Source: Onchidella celtica
Lineage: Eukaryota > Mollusca > Gastropoda > Systellommatophora > Onchidiidae
NCBI GenBank assembly: GCA_963931925.1
Contig: OZ007572.1
Location: 27,053,191-27,117,190, forward strand
Reading direction: 5' to 3'
Length of the DNA: 64,000 nt
Below the pieces are notes generated by a model that was given only the letters and a program-made list of their open reading frames with translations, was not told the origin of the DNA and made no database searches. Positions within the stretch are counted from its first letter, which is position 1. Every line of letters starts with the position of its first letter. The translations under genes and the position numbers were made by a program. Positions 34,575-44,936 of the stretch are shown here, piece by piece.

Positions 34575-34650
34575 ATCTGTCCGTCTGTCTGTTTATCTGT
34601 CTCCCTGCCTGCCAACCTGCTTGCCTGCCTGCTTGCCTGTCTACCCATCC
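34575..34650. repeat. CTGT/CCTG tetranucleotide tract
   Basis: ATCTGTCCGTCTGTCTGTTT passes into CTGCCTGCC units. It is simple sequence only. Confidence 0.75.
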
Positions 34651-35740
34651 ATTTGAGTACCAGTATTTGATCACACAGTTTACAAGTGATCTCGGTCTTT
34701 GGAGGTGGGGGGGGGTGCCCCTAGGAAATGAAATGCGTAGGGGTGCCCCTAGGAAATGAAATGCGTAGGCTACGCCTGCATGGGGGAGAAAGGGTTTCTG
34801 GGTAGCATTGTGTGCGCAGTCACTTCTTGAATTATATAAAATTCAGTTGTTCAGAACGTAACACTTCATGCAAAATGGCACTTACGTTTTCGAACAGCAA
34901 GGACTTATCATGGGCATTCACTATCCTAATGGCCGTATGCTCGTACAGGAAAGGGGGGAACAAGTGAAAAGCTTACATGGTAAGGTGGTAAAAATATAGA
35001 CAAAACCCTACGCAATTGGTTGAAGGTCTGTGACTGAGTGTATATTTTTATTTGATACTTGATACTTATTTGATACATTAGCATAAATGAATTTTAGGAA
35101 AAGCCATAAAAAATTCCAGAACCCTAACTGAATTATATGCAAAATGGCAGCTGTTTAAAACTGGGTCCGGTCATATATGACCCGGTCACCATCGCATGGG
35201 TTAAGCAAGCCTCTGTAATCTGGCTGCTGCTGTTCATCTTCGCTAATCTTTCTTTAAAAATTCACACCGGGCCTGTTGCAGGAAAAATGAAAGAGAATTT
35301 CTATGATCTGACTTCCTTACATGGTACGCTGCAATGGCCTTCCCGGCTTCTTACGATTCTGCAGTTAGGGACCAACCCTAATTATTATGTGTACCTTCAG
35401 TGTGGGGTTGGGAGGGGAGAGGAGGGGAATGCCTCCAGTGTATGAAAATCATGCCCTAGAGGGAGAGGTTGGAGAAGAAAAAAATTCTGTGAAGCATACG
35501 TATGCATACTTTTCAGATGAGTTTTTTTTTTTTTTTCAAATGTATTTTTCAACAAAATAAGTTGTAGGATTATAGATTTTTTTTTTTCAAAAAATCAGAC
35601 ATTGGCTATGTTTCTCAAGAAACAGTCAAATTGCCCGTGCGAAATACATGTACTTCTTAAAGTTGGAATAAATCACGGCTTTGTCATGGACATTTACCAT
35701 TCTAATGGCCGTACGCGAGTATTATTGAAAGCATACATGG

Positions 35741-37340
35741 AAAAGTGTGTGTGTGTGGGGGGGGATCGCCAAAATTGTGCGTTTACGTCCTTTATAGATG
35801 GTCCCCTCACCGAATGATAAGAAGGAAGTGGTGATGGGGCTATGATGATGCTGATGATAAGGATGTCGTGGTTGTAAGTGAGAGGGCAATGCTGTCGCAA
35901 CTAACGCACGTAATCACCCCACCCTTCCTTCTACTAAGGATGTTGCCGATGTCAGGAGGCAGGGACGGGGGGCGGGGGGGGGAAGGAAGGGGGCAGATGA
36001 AGTGGTGGACAGGTACGACAAATGAGTGACCCACGGCTGGAGATAGCCCTTACCAGCGCCGTCGCTCGGCTGTGACAGGGCGGATTTGGTAACCGCCCGA
36101 TTACTTCATCAGTCATGTTACAAATTACGATGTGTCAATTGACGACTGGCCTGTCAATTTGGTATTGCGTGTGTCACTGGGTGCGATGTCATGATTTGAT
36201 AATGATATACATGTGGCTGTTGCTTAATACTTAATACACACCACAAGAAGTGTGAATGTACAGATTTTTTAATATATATTTTTTTAAATGTTTATTTCTG
36301 TAAGGAGATAATACAATCATGTAAATGTAACAGCCAAATCATACCATGATGGAGCTAGGGCAACATGTAAGCACTTAAGAAAGTACGAAATTGTATGTAT
36401 TGCCTCAAATTTTGGCAATGAATTACCTGTACACATCCAGTCTTGGGACAATATGCAGTCTTAAATATTATTCGAGCCGCACAGAGAGAGAGAGACGCTT
36501 TTTGGCTGGATATAATCGAAAAAGTATGATAAGACATTTCGATCTTCTCCTCTCTTCATGCTTTGATCAAAGATCTTGCTCAAGTTACCTAGTAATAATA
36601 ATATAATAAAATTTTCATTTCTCTCCTGGTCAAAAGCAAACTATATCAACGCTTTACTGTTATTCTTCAACTCAAATACAATTCACCAATACAAAAAAAA
36701 AAAAAAAAATGCTGAACATGAGACAACGGCCAGAAGCAGAGTTGCAGTTTCATTCCATCACCTAAAAATGGTGTGTTTTTGAATTCCAGGCATGCCTTGA
36801 ACATTTCAATGTTTTGTGACTGTCCTGTGTTAGGTTTTGAGGCCTTGAAGTCCAGGTCTTTGAGATTTGTCGGGGTCGAATACACATTATTTTTGATTGT
36901 CTTTTGAATTCAAACAGTTGTACATTCAAAAATAAAAGTTCATATTAAACTTATTACCTTACCCACCTCCACCCGCGAGGAAAATACGAAAAGACAGACA
37001 ACAGGGTTTTCCTCATTCAATGCAATGTTTTTCTGTTTGTTTCTTTTTTTCTAATCTTGTGATGCCTTTATGGCAAAACACGGTGGAATGACCCTGAACA
37101 CACTTTTCCAGTCCCAAAGTTTTGCAGATCTTCATGCAAAATTGGGAAAAGTGGACGGGGAACTTTCTGGTCATTGGTCGGGTAGAAATTAGTATAATAT
37201 GTATTTAAAAAAAATAAATAAATAGAAAGTTGTGGCTGGTGCTGCCATGCAAAGAAAATACTCACAAACTTCCGGGAAAAAAAAAAGTTATTGTGGCAAT
37301 GTCACCAGCGAAGAAGGGAAGATGTGACCATTTAATTAAG
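35741..37340. other. Gene-free stretch
   Basis: T runs (35522-35536 is just upstream), a short GATGAT tract near 35840 and an A run at 36688-36708 are seen. No gene or bounded element is recognised. Confidence 0.3.
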
Positions 37341-37517
37341 CCTAATCCTAGCCCTAATCCTAGCCCTAATCCTAGCCCTAATCCTAGCCCTAATCCTAGC
37401 CCTAATCCTAGCCCTAATCCTAGCCCTAATCCTAGCCCTAATCCTAGCCCTTATCTCAGCCCTAATCCTAGCCCTAATCCTAGCCCTAATCCTAGCCCTA
37501 ATCCTAGCCCTAATCCC
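37341..37517. repeat. Telomere-like 12-mer tandem array, about 15 units
   Basis: The unit CCCTAATCCTAG repeats with near-perfect fidelity. It splits into CCCTAA, the animal telomere hexamer on the C-rich strand, and TCCTAG, a two-base variant. One variant unit (CTTATCTCAGC) lies at about 37450. The proline/serine/asparagine and arginine/alanine/isoleucine frames across it are artefacts. Confidence 0.93.
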
Positions 37518-37705
37518 AAAAATTGAAACACAACAAAAACAAAACTTAAAAAAAAAAAAACAGTTTGGCGCCACGGCGCAAATAGTCACACCGAAAACGA
37601 AAAAAACAACAAAACAAAACAACTGTTTTGTCGAGTGTTGTGTTTCAGTTTCTGACACAGTGTTTTAGTGGTTTTATTTTTCGTGTTTCTGTTTTAAAAA
37701 GAAAC

Positions 37706-37742
37706 TGAACGTATATACAACAACAACAACAACAACAACAAA
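37706..37742. repeat. (ACA)n microsatellite
   Basis: A CAA trinucleotide run of about 12 units. Confidence 0.85.
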
Positions 37743-37772
37743 ACTCTTCCTAACAGCACTGCACACAACATA

Positions 37773-37815
37773 CATGGCAAAAAGGAAAAGTTGTATGTAG
37801 CAAGGACTTGCTGCA
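37773..37815 (-). repeat. Penelope-like terminal fragment
   Basis: GGCAAAAAGGAAAAGTTGTA then TGTAGC resembles the terminal repeat of the 26.8-kb Penelope-like element (GGCAAAAAGAAAAGGTTGTA then TGTTGC). It lies 50 bp outside the left end of the LTR element. Confidence 0.45.
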
Positions 37816-37864
37816 TTCTAACAGATTTCTGCTTTTTTTAAAACTTCATATAATATTTATACAG

Positions 37865-39267
37865 TGTTACGGGTCTGGTACTGGGTGATAGTGTTACAGA
37901 GTGGGTGTTATGGGTTATTGGTTTTATGACTGCATTTTAAAATCGAGAGGTATTTATAAATTACTCTTTCGTACCATGCCACACACTAAGAACAACCTGA
38001 ATAAGTTTTTATCAACAGACCTGCAGGGCCACAAATTTAATTACCTTAAAATTCCTAACAATTTTGTCTACATCTCTTACATACTAAAAAGACAACATCA
38101 GCAGCATCAAATGAAAATTCAATAATATGACCTAGAAGTCTCCTCTAGATTCCTATAAGATTAAGATCATTCTGACTCACTAACAATTCAAGTATTAATT
38201 ATCTATCCCTCAGGTATAGTCTGCCTACTATCTATCAAGCAATATACTAAAGTCTCTGGCGACAATGTCATCTCAACTATTTGTGCCTACCGCTTATAAT
38301 GGATCAAGCTCGTCAATACAAACTGACGTAGTTACGTTAGATCTACTCTAGGATGGGCTGGCAATCCCCAGCCTCATCCAGACAAATCAATTCCAATTCA
38401 CAGTTGTGTATGCCAAACATTCATACTAGATCTAGTTGCAAGTTAATATACATCTTTGTCTTGCATTCTTGGGTAGCACTTCTAGCATGTGCGGCAATCC
38501 TGTCCTACTGGAAAAATTACGTTCAGCTCCTCGTTCATTGTTGAATCATCAACAGACAAACACTTACACTTGGTCCCTGATAAGGAATCAGGGAACAGTA
38601 GACAACAGCAGTGGGTATATCATAATCGAGCACATGGCTTCATCTCAATGCCTATAATGGACATGGACATGAAAACAACAGTCTTCTGATTCTTCTGGCA
38701 GAATCACGCCGACGCCTGCACAGATGGAATTTTCTGTATGGAGTGATGAACATATGAATGGCTACGCTTATATACTGTGCGGCCAGCTGCAAATTACCGT
38801 CCAAATGCCTAGATTTGATTGGTGCATCCATTCGAGCTCAGCTCGCAGTATTAATAGATCTACCTGGAAGTTGGTCACGGCCTTGTACTAGAAACAGACA
38901 AGGTCGAATTAAAATGTCAAAACCATTACTAAAATCTCTAAACCCTCGTGCTTTCTACGTTTTATGTACGAATTTCTGAACGCGACTAAGCGTCTTAAAC
39001 TATCTATCCTTACTCACCCCTTCTCTTCCCTTGTAAGAGTTCATCAAAATCACGGGGTCGAGAATTGCACTGTCACTCCTAACTTATCCATTTATTCTAT
39101 CTTGCCCCACTTTCTTTCCATCTCTAAGAAAAAATGTGTTACAAAAACAAACTGTTCACGAGAACAGTTCAAGGACATTACGCTGGTTATAATCAACGAG
39201 ACCGTGAAAAAAAACAAGTCTTTTCAAGTCGTGACCCAGCACGACAATTATAGTATTAACCTTGACA
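37865..39267 (-). repeat. 3' LTR of element 1 (1403 bp)
   Basis: TGTTACGGGTCTGG marks the outer end, next to the TACAG duplication; CTTGACA marks the inner end. The inner 360 bp match the retained 5' LTR fragment. Frames inside it (38353-39341) are not genes. Confidence 0.88.
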
Positions 39268-39282
39268 TCCCCCACCCCAGTG
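39268..39282 (-). promoter_or_regulatory. Polypurine tract of element 1
   Basis: On the minus strand CTGGGGTGGGGGA abuts the 3' LTR, as expected for the primer of second-strand synthesis. The related element has GGGGTGGGGGATGA at the equivalent place. Confidence 0.75.
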
Positions 39283-39943
39283 GAAATTTTAAGAAAATTT
39301 TACACGATAGGATCCAACAAATTACAAAATTATTGTGGTAGGGGCTTAAGTACTACTGTACAAAAACGAGCCTTAAACTTGAGAATAAAATTTTTTTTAA
39401 CTAAGAACGTGCATATTGGATGGACAAAAAGCATACAATTATTGATGCCACGTTCTATAGAATCTAGTCTATCGAAACATTCTTACTGCACACAATCAAA
39501 CTTCTCACGTACATTTATAATAACAATGAGTATATCACTGTATACTGCTGGTTTAAAGTATAACTACAATCAACAATCAGGCCTTACTGAAGGAATAGGC
39601 TCATAATTATCTAGTCAACACACATAATTGCTGCTTATATACACATTCACAAACAATATATTGTTAATTAAAATACTGTGGTATCCAATGGCAGCAGTAG
39701 CTCTGGTAGCTTGGTTTGCCATGTCTCCATCTCATTGACCCGCTGACAAGGGCGTCAGGTTTGTCAGAAGTTCAGGTCACAGTCCGGAATGACGCTGGTG
39801 GAAAGAGGATATTCACAAAAAAGGATTGTAAAACTGGTTCATAAAGTAGTGAACAAGATAATGTGAATCCATCCACCGTCTAGAATTGAGGGGGAAAAGT
39901 ACTATCCAACCCCAATACAAGACACAACACTCTTTAATAGGAA

Positions 39944-40810
39944 CTAAATTAGACGTGACAAAACATCAGCTTGGGAATTGTCACCGCCAGGGATAGCCCG
40001 GATAACAAACCGGTATTCCTGGAGTGCAAGACTCCACCTCGTTAATCGAGCATTTTTAGCCCTGTTAGCCTTCAAGAATAACAACGGACGATGGTCCGTT
40101 TCAATTATAAACTCGGACATAAGTAGATATCGCGAAAATGCGTTTACAGCAAAAATGATAGCGAGGCACTCTCGCTCGATAATTGCATAGCGGCATTCCC
40201 TATCTAGCAACTTGCGGCTGGCGTATAGACATGGCCGCAAGGTATCGTCTCGTTCCTGTAATAACACAGCTCCTAATCCCTTGTCCGACGCATCAGTGCG
40301 GACAATAAATATTTGGTTTATATCCGGCAGTATGAGAATGGGGGGAGTCGAAAACAATCGTTGAACGGTACGAAGTGTATCAGCACATTCGGTTGTCCAT
40401 TTCACTTTATTAGGAAAATTCTTTCTTGTGAGGTCCGACAACGGAGCTGTAAGCGAAGAAAAATTTGGAATGAACTTCCTATAATAGTTAAGAAAGCCCA
40501 ATAAACTACGAACTTCTTTCTTAATTCGAGGGGGTTGGAGCTTTAAGATGGTAGTTATCTTCTTGTCATCAGGGGTCTGAACGCCGTGGGCAATTGTATG
40601 GCCCAGAAAATTAATTTCATTATATCCTAAAAACACTTTACTGGGTTTTGCCGTAAGGCCAGCTCGACGAAGAGCAATAAAAACTTGTCGTAGGGCTGCG
40701 AGGTGGCCCGACCAATTGGTTTCATAAATACAAATGTCGTCAAAATACGACAACACGGAATTCATATTCTGGAGCAATATTGTCATCATACGGGCGAAAG
40801 TGGCAGGGGC
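39944..40810 (-). CDS. Element 1 pol, RT C-terminal part and RNase H
   Basis: This frame continues the RT after a frameshift near 40812. It starts in the APATFARMM stretch, has the catalytic box LSYFDDICIY (about residues 13-22 of the 281-residue part after the first methionine), the thumb (FLGHTIAHGV, GFLNYYRKFIPNF) and RNase H with acidic residues in VRTDASDKG (D166), ERECLA (E207), ETDHRPL (D232) and SQADVLSRL (D275). It ends 15 nt after the DVLSR motif and no integrase follows, unlike normal gypsy elements. The 39268-39943 interval to the LTR has no coding signal. Confidence 0.92.
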   Translation of the reverse strand, partial: APATFARMMTILLQNMNSVLSYFDDICIYETNWSGHLAALRQVFIALRRAGLTAKPSKVFLGYNEINFLGHTIAHGVQTPDDKKITTILKLQPPRIKKEVRSLLGFLNYYRKFIPNFSSLTAPLSDLTRKNFPNKVKWTTECADTLRTVQRLFSTPPILILPDINQIFIVRTDASDKGLGAVLLQERDDTLRPCLYASRKLLDRECRYAIIERECLAIIFAVNAFSRYLLMSEFIIETDHRPLLFLKANRAKNARLTRWSLALQEYRFVIRAIPGGDNSQADVLSRLI

Positions 40811-43142
40811 TGTCTAATCCGAAAGGCATATAGCGCCACTGCATAAGACCCAACGGGGTCTGAAAAGCGGTATATTGCTTGCTGTTCTCATCAAGCGGAA
40901 TTTGCCAATAGCCTTTGGAAAGGTCAAGTTTAGAAAAAATCGTTGCCCTCGCTAACTGCGCAAAAAGATTCTCCTGGTTGGGAATCGGTTCAGCGTCATA
41001 TATCGTAACCTCATTAAGTTTACGATAGTCAATACAAAAACGCACTGTATCATCTTTTTTTTTCACTAAGACGATGGGTGAGTTATATGGGCTCGTCGAT
41101 CGCTCTATCACTCCTAGGTGAAACATGTTACGTACCTCGGTTATTATAGTCTCCTGTGCGTGCAGCGGACGCGGGTATGGTTTAACAAAGACGGGTATAT
41201 CCGTCTTTAATCTTATAACATGCTGTACCAATGAAGTATTACCTGGTAGATCAGTAAAGACCGTAGTAAACTCGTTAAGCAAATCTCTTATATCTTGTCT
41301 TTGCGATTCAGACAGATCTGGATTTATATGTACATCCGACGTATTTTCAGAAGATTGCAGTGCGGGGATTGAATGCTCTATCTTAATAGGATCATCATCG
41401 TCAACTGAAACTAAGGCCGCATTGGCCTGAGCAATCACATTTCGGCGATTATTCTGACGATTATCATCGTCGGACAGGTACTGCTTTAACATATTTATAT
41501 GGAAGACTTTGTCCTGTCCCCGAATCTTGATAAGATAATTTACTCGAGAAAGTCTCTTTAGGACTTTAAAAGGTCCCTTCCATGTAAGAAGGAGTTTATT
41601 TTTCGTCTCCGGAAGGAGAACAAGAGTTTGGTCTCCGACGGCCAAGGTTCGCAATCGGCTACCTTGATCACGATATAGTTTATAAAGACTCGCATGCGCC
41701 GCAGAAGATTTTTGTGCGAGCTGACATGCGTTAAGAATTCGATGGCGCAAGTCTACAACATATTGATATGCGGACCGCGTATCGTTATCGTCGGTGTCTG
41801 ATCCGGCGAATAAATCACGGAGTATGGCCATTGGCCCACGCGGCTTGCGACCATACAATAATTCGAAGGGGGAAAAACCCGTCGATGCGTTCGGTAGTTC
41901 TCGGTATGCAAAGAGAATAGCGGGGAGTTGTCGATCCCAATCACTCGGCTTGTCGGCCGAAACTCGCGCAAGCATAGTTTTCATGGTAGCATTCCACCGT
42001 TCACAGCAGCCATTAGACTGTGGGTGGTATGGAGATGTCAATCTCTGTTTAATCCCTACCAATTCCAAGACTTTCTTAAAAAGCTCAGAGGTAAACTGTG
42101 GACCTCTGTCCGATAAAATTTCAACCGGAAATCCAAGACGCGAAAAAATAGTAATAAGGGCTTCAGCCACATGATCGGCTGAAATGTCTTTTAGTGGAAT
42201 GGCCTCTGGCCAACGGGTTGCGTAGTCAATGACAGAAAGTATAAAGCGATGTCCTCTGTCTGACTTGTGTAGAGGCCCAACTATATCTACGGCAACGCGC
42301 TCAAATGGTCTGGAGACCATAGGCATCTCCTGTAGAGGAGCCCGCGATGCTCTCCCTTTAGGAGTACGTCTCTGACATACGTCACATGTTGATACGAACC
42401 GGTTTACATCTGCGTAAATACTGGGCCAAAAAAATTGCGATAGTATTCGAGACTTAGTTCTGGCCTTTCCTTGGTGACCCGCCAAGGAAGTGTCATGCGC
42501 GAGACGAATAATGTCGCGACGAAAAGATCTTGGTACTACAAGCTGCATAACGGCCTCTCGCTTATTCCGAAAATTACGATATAATAAGTCATCTTTAATA
42601 AGAAACTTAGAGGTATCCGGCGCTGTAGGATCAACCTTAGTAAACAAATGTTTCAATGTGGGGTCTGACTGTTGCTCATCATGGAATGCACTAGACGTTA
42701 TGTTCACTTCAATAGTAGGGTTACTCAATGCACTGTCTGCTCGTCGACTCGATTGTAGGCGTGTTGTCGCACAAGCAACACTTTCATCCTCAGTCCAAAT
42801 TTCCAAGTTACCGATAGGAAACTTATTTACTTGTGGTACATTCCCTATGATTAAATCAGCCACCGGATTAGGCAGTACACATGCGGTAACAATACCTGTG
42901 AGAAAAGGTGTATCAATATAAACTTCTGCAAGACGGAATCGCTCTACAGATCCGCCAAAAGTAATACAAGTTACATCCTTATCCAAAAATTGTGTTGGAC
43001 GGACTAGTGACTGCCGAACGCCGATAGTCGTGCATCCGGCGTCACGTAGAACAGAAGCGCGAATCGCGTTCACGCGGCGCTGGTAAAATGTTAATTCACC
43101 CAGTTCATGTAGGGCGGACATGACTGGAATAGCTTTTGATTG
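40740..43142 (-). CDS. Element 1 pol: protease-like region, integrase, GPF module, RT N-terminal part
   Basis: The frame is open directly after the gag stop; the first ATG is at 43121. By residues from that ATG: a protease-like motif VLRDAGCTTIGV (D27; the usual DTG is DAG); integrase zinc finger H209, H216, C246, C249; integrase core D279, D338, E374 with the canonical 35-residue spacing; GPF module LTWKGPFKVL at about 513-522; RT with FCIDYRKLN, SKLDLSKGYWQ (D733) and MPFGL near 765. After MPFGL the frame is lost (2 bases missing or 1 extra) and ends in unrelated residues. The start is probably not the ATG but stop readthrough from gag. Confidence 0.92.
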   Translation of the reverse strand, partial: QSKAIPVMSALHELGELTFYQRRVNAIRASVLRDAGCTTIGVRQSLVRPTQFLDKDVTCITFGGSVERFRLAEVYIDTPFLTGIVTACVLPNPVADLIIGNVPQVNKFPIGNLEIWTEDESVACATTRLQSSRRADSALSNPTIEVNITSSAFHDEQQSDPTLKHLFTKVDPTAPDTSKFLIKDDLLYRNFRNKREAVMQLVVPRSFRRDIIRLAHDTSLAGHQGKARTKSRILSQFFWPSIYADVNRFVSTCDVCQRRTPKGRASRAPLQEMPMVSRPFERVAVDIVGPLHKSDRGHRFILSVIDYATRWPEAIPLKDISADHVAEALITIFSRLGFPVEILSDRGPQFTSELFKKVLELVGIKQRLTSPYHPQSNGCCERWNATMKTMLARVSADKPSDWDRQLPAILFAYRELPNASTGFSPFELLYGRKPRGPMAILRDLFAGSDTDDNDTRSAYQYVVDLRHRILNACQLAQKSSAAHASLYKLYRDQGSRLRTLAVGDQTLVLLPETKNKLLLTWKGPFKVLKRLSRVNYLIKIRGQDKVFHINMLKQYLSDDDNRQNNRRNVIAQANAALVSVDDDDPIKIEHSIPALQSSENTSDVHINPDLSESQRQDIRDLLNEFTTVFTDLPGNTSLVQHVIRLKTDIPVFVKPYPRPLHAQETIITEVRNMFHLGVIERSTSPYNSPIVLVKKKDDTVRFCIDYRKLNEVTIYDAEPIPNQENLFAQLARATIFSKLDLSKGYWQIPLDENSKQYTAFQTPLGLMQWRYMPFGLDSPCHFRPYDDNIAPEYEFRVVVF

Positions 43143-43151
43143 TCATGAAGA
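43143..43151 (-). promoter_or_regulatory. gag-pol UGA stop in a readthrough-type context
   Basis: The minus strand reads TCA TGA CAA TCA. The stop at 43143-43145 separates gag and pol in the same frame, and the six bases after it fit CARYYA, the tobacco mosaic virus-type readthrough context. An ordinary nonsense mutation cannot be excluded. Confidence 0.55.
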
Positions 43152-44414
43152 TTCAGAATGACCGTCAGTCTCATAAGGTGTAGATTTAACAGAGCAGGCA
43201 TTCGCCGCTTCCATTTTAACGTTACAAAATTTTTGTATGTGGCCTACCCTATTACACCTAAAACACATAATACGATGAGGATCGTTTCCACGATAAGGAA
43301 GACTCTGCGGTCTATCATAATCATGATTATTATCAAAATGCACTCGTCGCGGCGGTCCCTGAGGCCGGTTATATTGTTGGCCTGGATAGTTGCCACGATA
43401 ATATGGGCGAGGCTCGTAAAAAGAATAGTTCTGGTATCCTCGACGCGGGGATAAATTACTTCGATTCGGAAAATCCCTCTGTCTAAAAAAAGGCGGCTCT
43501 GATTGAGAGCGCGGATTTGGGGCCTGACGACGAGTCGGCCTTGAACGATCGTGTCCGGTTGGCGCTCCTTTGCCCACGTTGGCATAACACGGTGCTGTAG
43601 TTGAAGGCTTTGCCAAAGGACGATTTGGGTGGGCGGACGCATAACGTTCCGCGCACGATGTGATTTCTTCAGAGGATGTCGGTGCCCTCTCTTTAAGGTG
43701 GGCAACCAAATCGGAATGACATGCCGTATAGATTTGGTCTTTTAAGACCAAATCATAAAGTTGGAAATAATTTCCGGTAGTCACGTTCGCGAGTTCGATC
43801 CAGCGATCTAAGTAATGTTTCAGCCGATTCACATAAGTTGAGAAATTTTCAGATGGCTCAGGTTTACATGCGCGAAATTTCTGATGAAAGCCATCTTCGG
43901 TATGCTGGAATCGCTTAAGCAGTGCTGTTTTAAGCTTGTCATAGTCGTTGGCATCCTCTACTTTGAGGCTATGAAATACTTCTAGAGTCTTACCTGTTAG
44001 TAAATTAGACAGGCATGAACTGTACATCGCCTGCTGCCATCCGACGCATTTAGCGTGTAGCTCGAACCGATGCAAATATGCGTCGATCCGGTCGAGTTTT
44101 TCATTAAACGTCGGAAGCTTCGGTTTTGTAGCATATGTATTGCTGGCAGCAGTGGGGGCTATAAGCGATTCTCGCTCTAATTTCTTGATTGCGAGTTCAT
44201 GCTCCCTTTTTTCTCTCTCTACAGCCTCTTTTTCTCGCTCTCTTGCTTCTTTTTCTCGTTCTCTTTCTCTTTCTTCTTTTTCTCTTTCTCTTGCTGCTAC
44301 CCGACCCTCACGGTCTCGGTCCTGCTGTACTTGTCGTTCGCACCACGAGGCGCGTTCTTCTTCTGGTATACCCAGGGCCTTGGCAGATTCAATGTATTTG
44401 AGAAATTCGGCCAT
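43143..44414 (-). CDS. Element 1 gag
   Basis: 423 residues. Residues 30-82 are a very charged arginine/glutamate-rich helix, likely a coiled coil. The capsid-like region follows (LPTFNEKLDRIDAYLHRFEL at about 100; YDKLKTALLKRF; YVNRLKHYLDRWIEL). A basic, arginine/tyrosine/asparagine-rich linker follows at 285-380. One zinc knuckle has C384, C387, H392 and C397 (CFRCNRVGHIQKFC). The start ATG lies only about 7 nt from the LTR fragment, so the leader is gone. It builds the particle and binds RNA. Confidence 0.92.
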   Translation of the reverse strand: MAEFLKYIESAKALGIPEEERASWCERQVQQDRDREGRVAAREREKEEREREREKEAREREKEAVEREKREHELAIKKLERESLIAPTAASNTYATKPKLPTFNEKLDRIDAYLHRFELHAKCVGWQQAMYSSCLSNLLTGKTLEVFHSLKVEDANDYDKLKTALLKRFQHTEDGFHQKFRACKPEPSENFSTYVNRLKHYLDRWIELANVTTGNYFQLYDLVLKDQIYTACHSDLVAHLKERAPTSSEEITSCAERYASAHPNRPLAKPSTTAPCYANVGKGAPTGHDRSRPTRRQAPNPRSQSEPPFFRQRDFPNRSNLSPRRGYQNYSFYEPRPYYRGNYPGQQYNRPQGPPRRVHFDNNHDYDRPQSLPYRGNDPHRIMCFRCNRVGHIQKFCNVKMEAANACSVKSTPYETDGHSESS

Positions 44415-44421
44415 AATGTGT

Positions 44422-44782
44422 ATTAAAATGTCAAAACCATTACTAAAATCTCTAAACCCTCGTGCTTTCTACGTTTTATGTACGAATTTCTGAACGCGAC
44501 TAAGCGTCTTAAACTATCTATCCTTATTCACCCCTTCTCTTCCCTTGTAAGAGTTCATCAAAATCACGGGGTCGAGAATTGCACTGTCACTCCTAACTTA
44601 TCCATTTATTCTATCTTGCCCCACTTTCTTTCCATCTCTAAGAAAAAATGTGTTACAAAAACAAACTGTTCACGAGAACAGTTCAAGGACATTTACGCTG
44701 GTTATAATCAACGAGACCGTGAAAAAAAACAAGTCTTTTCAAGTCGTGACCCAGCACGACAATTATAGTATTAACCTTGACA
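44422..44782 (-). repeat. 5' LTR fragment of element 1 (361 bp)
   Basis: It matches 38908-39267 with one substitution (CTTATTCACC versus CTTACTCACC) and one inserted T. It lacks about 1040 bp of the LTR together with the primer binding site and leader, and joins the gag start directly. The joint falls in an ATTAAAA word shared by the full LTR. Confidence 0.88.
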
Positions 44783-44936
44783 TACAGCGTACACGTACAC
44801 ACAAAAAGCGTTGATGTAGTTGGCTGCCAATCCTACTACGATTATAAGAGTTGTAGGGAGTAAGCAGCCTACTAGATAAATAAATCCGGCAGTTTGTAGA
44901 TATGACCCAATTTATTAGGTTTAAATAAGTGCCCAG

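Larger units (their letters stand above)
33225..35740. repeat. Three dispersed copies of a GGACATTCACT...ATGGCCGT repeat
   Basis: Copies start at about 33235, 34910 and 35685. Each has TATG/CATG, then GGACATTCACT or a close variant, a short spacer, CTAATGGCCGTACG-like text, and downstream AAGCTTA(C/T) then ACATGG/ACGTGG. They are spaced 0.8-1.7 kb apart in the same orientation, suggesting a locally amplified element. Confidence 0.45.
37865..44782 (-). mobile_element. Gmr1-like LTR retrotransposon, element 1 (young, 5' LTR deleted)
   Basis: A 6.9-kb element is bounded by TACAG on both sides (37860-37864 and 44783-44787). The termini are TGTTACGGG and CTTGACA. The minus-strand order is truncated 5' LTR, gag, UGA, protease-like region, integrase, GPF module, RT, RNase H, polypurine tract and full 3' LTR. 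Integrase before RT in a gypsy-type pol is the defining trait of Gmr1-like elements. The shared LTR parts differ at about two positions in 360. A frameshift in RT and loss of most of the 5' LTR and leader make this copy defective. Confidence 0.93.

Noticed and set aside
37341..37517. CRISPR-like array
   Set aside because: The units are head-to-tail with no spacers, in a eukaryotic sequence.
37230..37658. Proline/serine/asparagine and arginine/alanine/isoleucine repeat proteins
   Set aside because: They are translations of the 12-mer tandem array in different frames.
38964..39341. 125-codon plus-strand frame and its repeat at 44478
   Set aside because: Both lie in the LTR, antisense to the element, and are present only because the LTR is duplicated.
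43119..43121. ATG at 43121 as the real pol start
   Set aside because: The residues upstream of it, back to the gag stop, align with the pre-protease region of element 2, so the frame most likely continues from gag.
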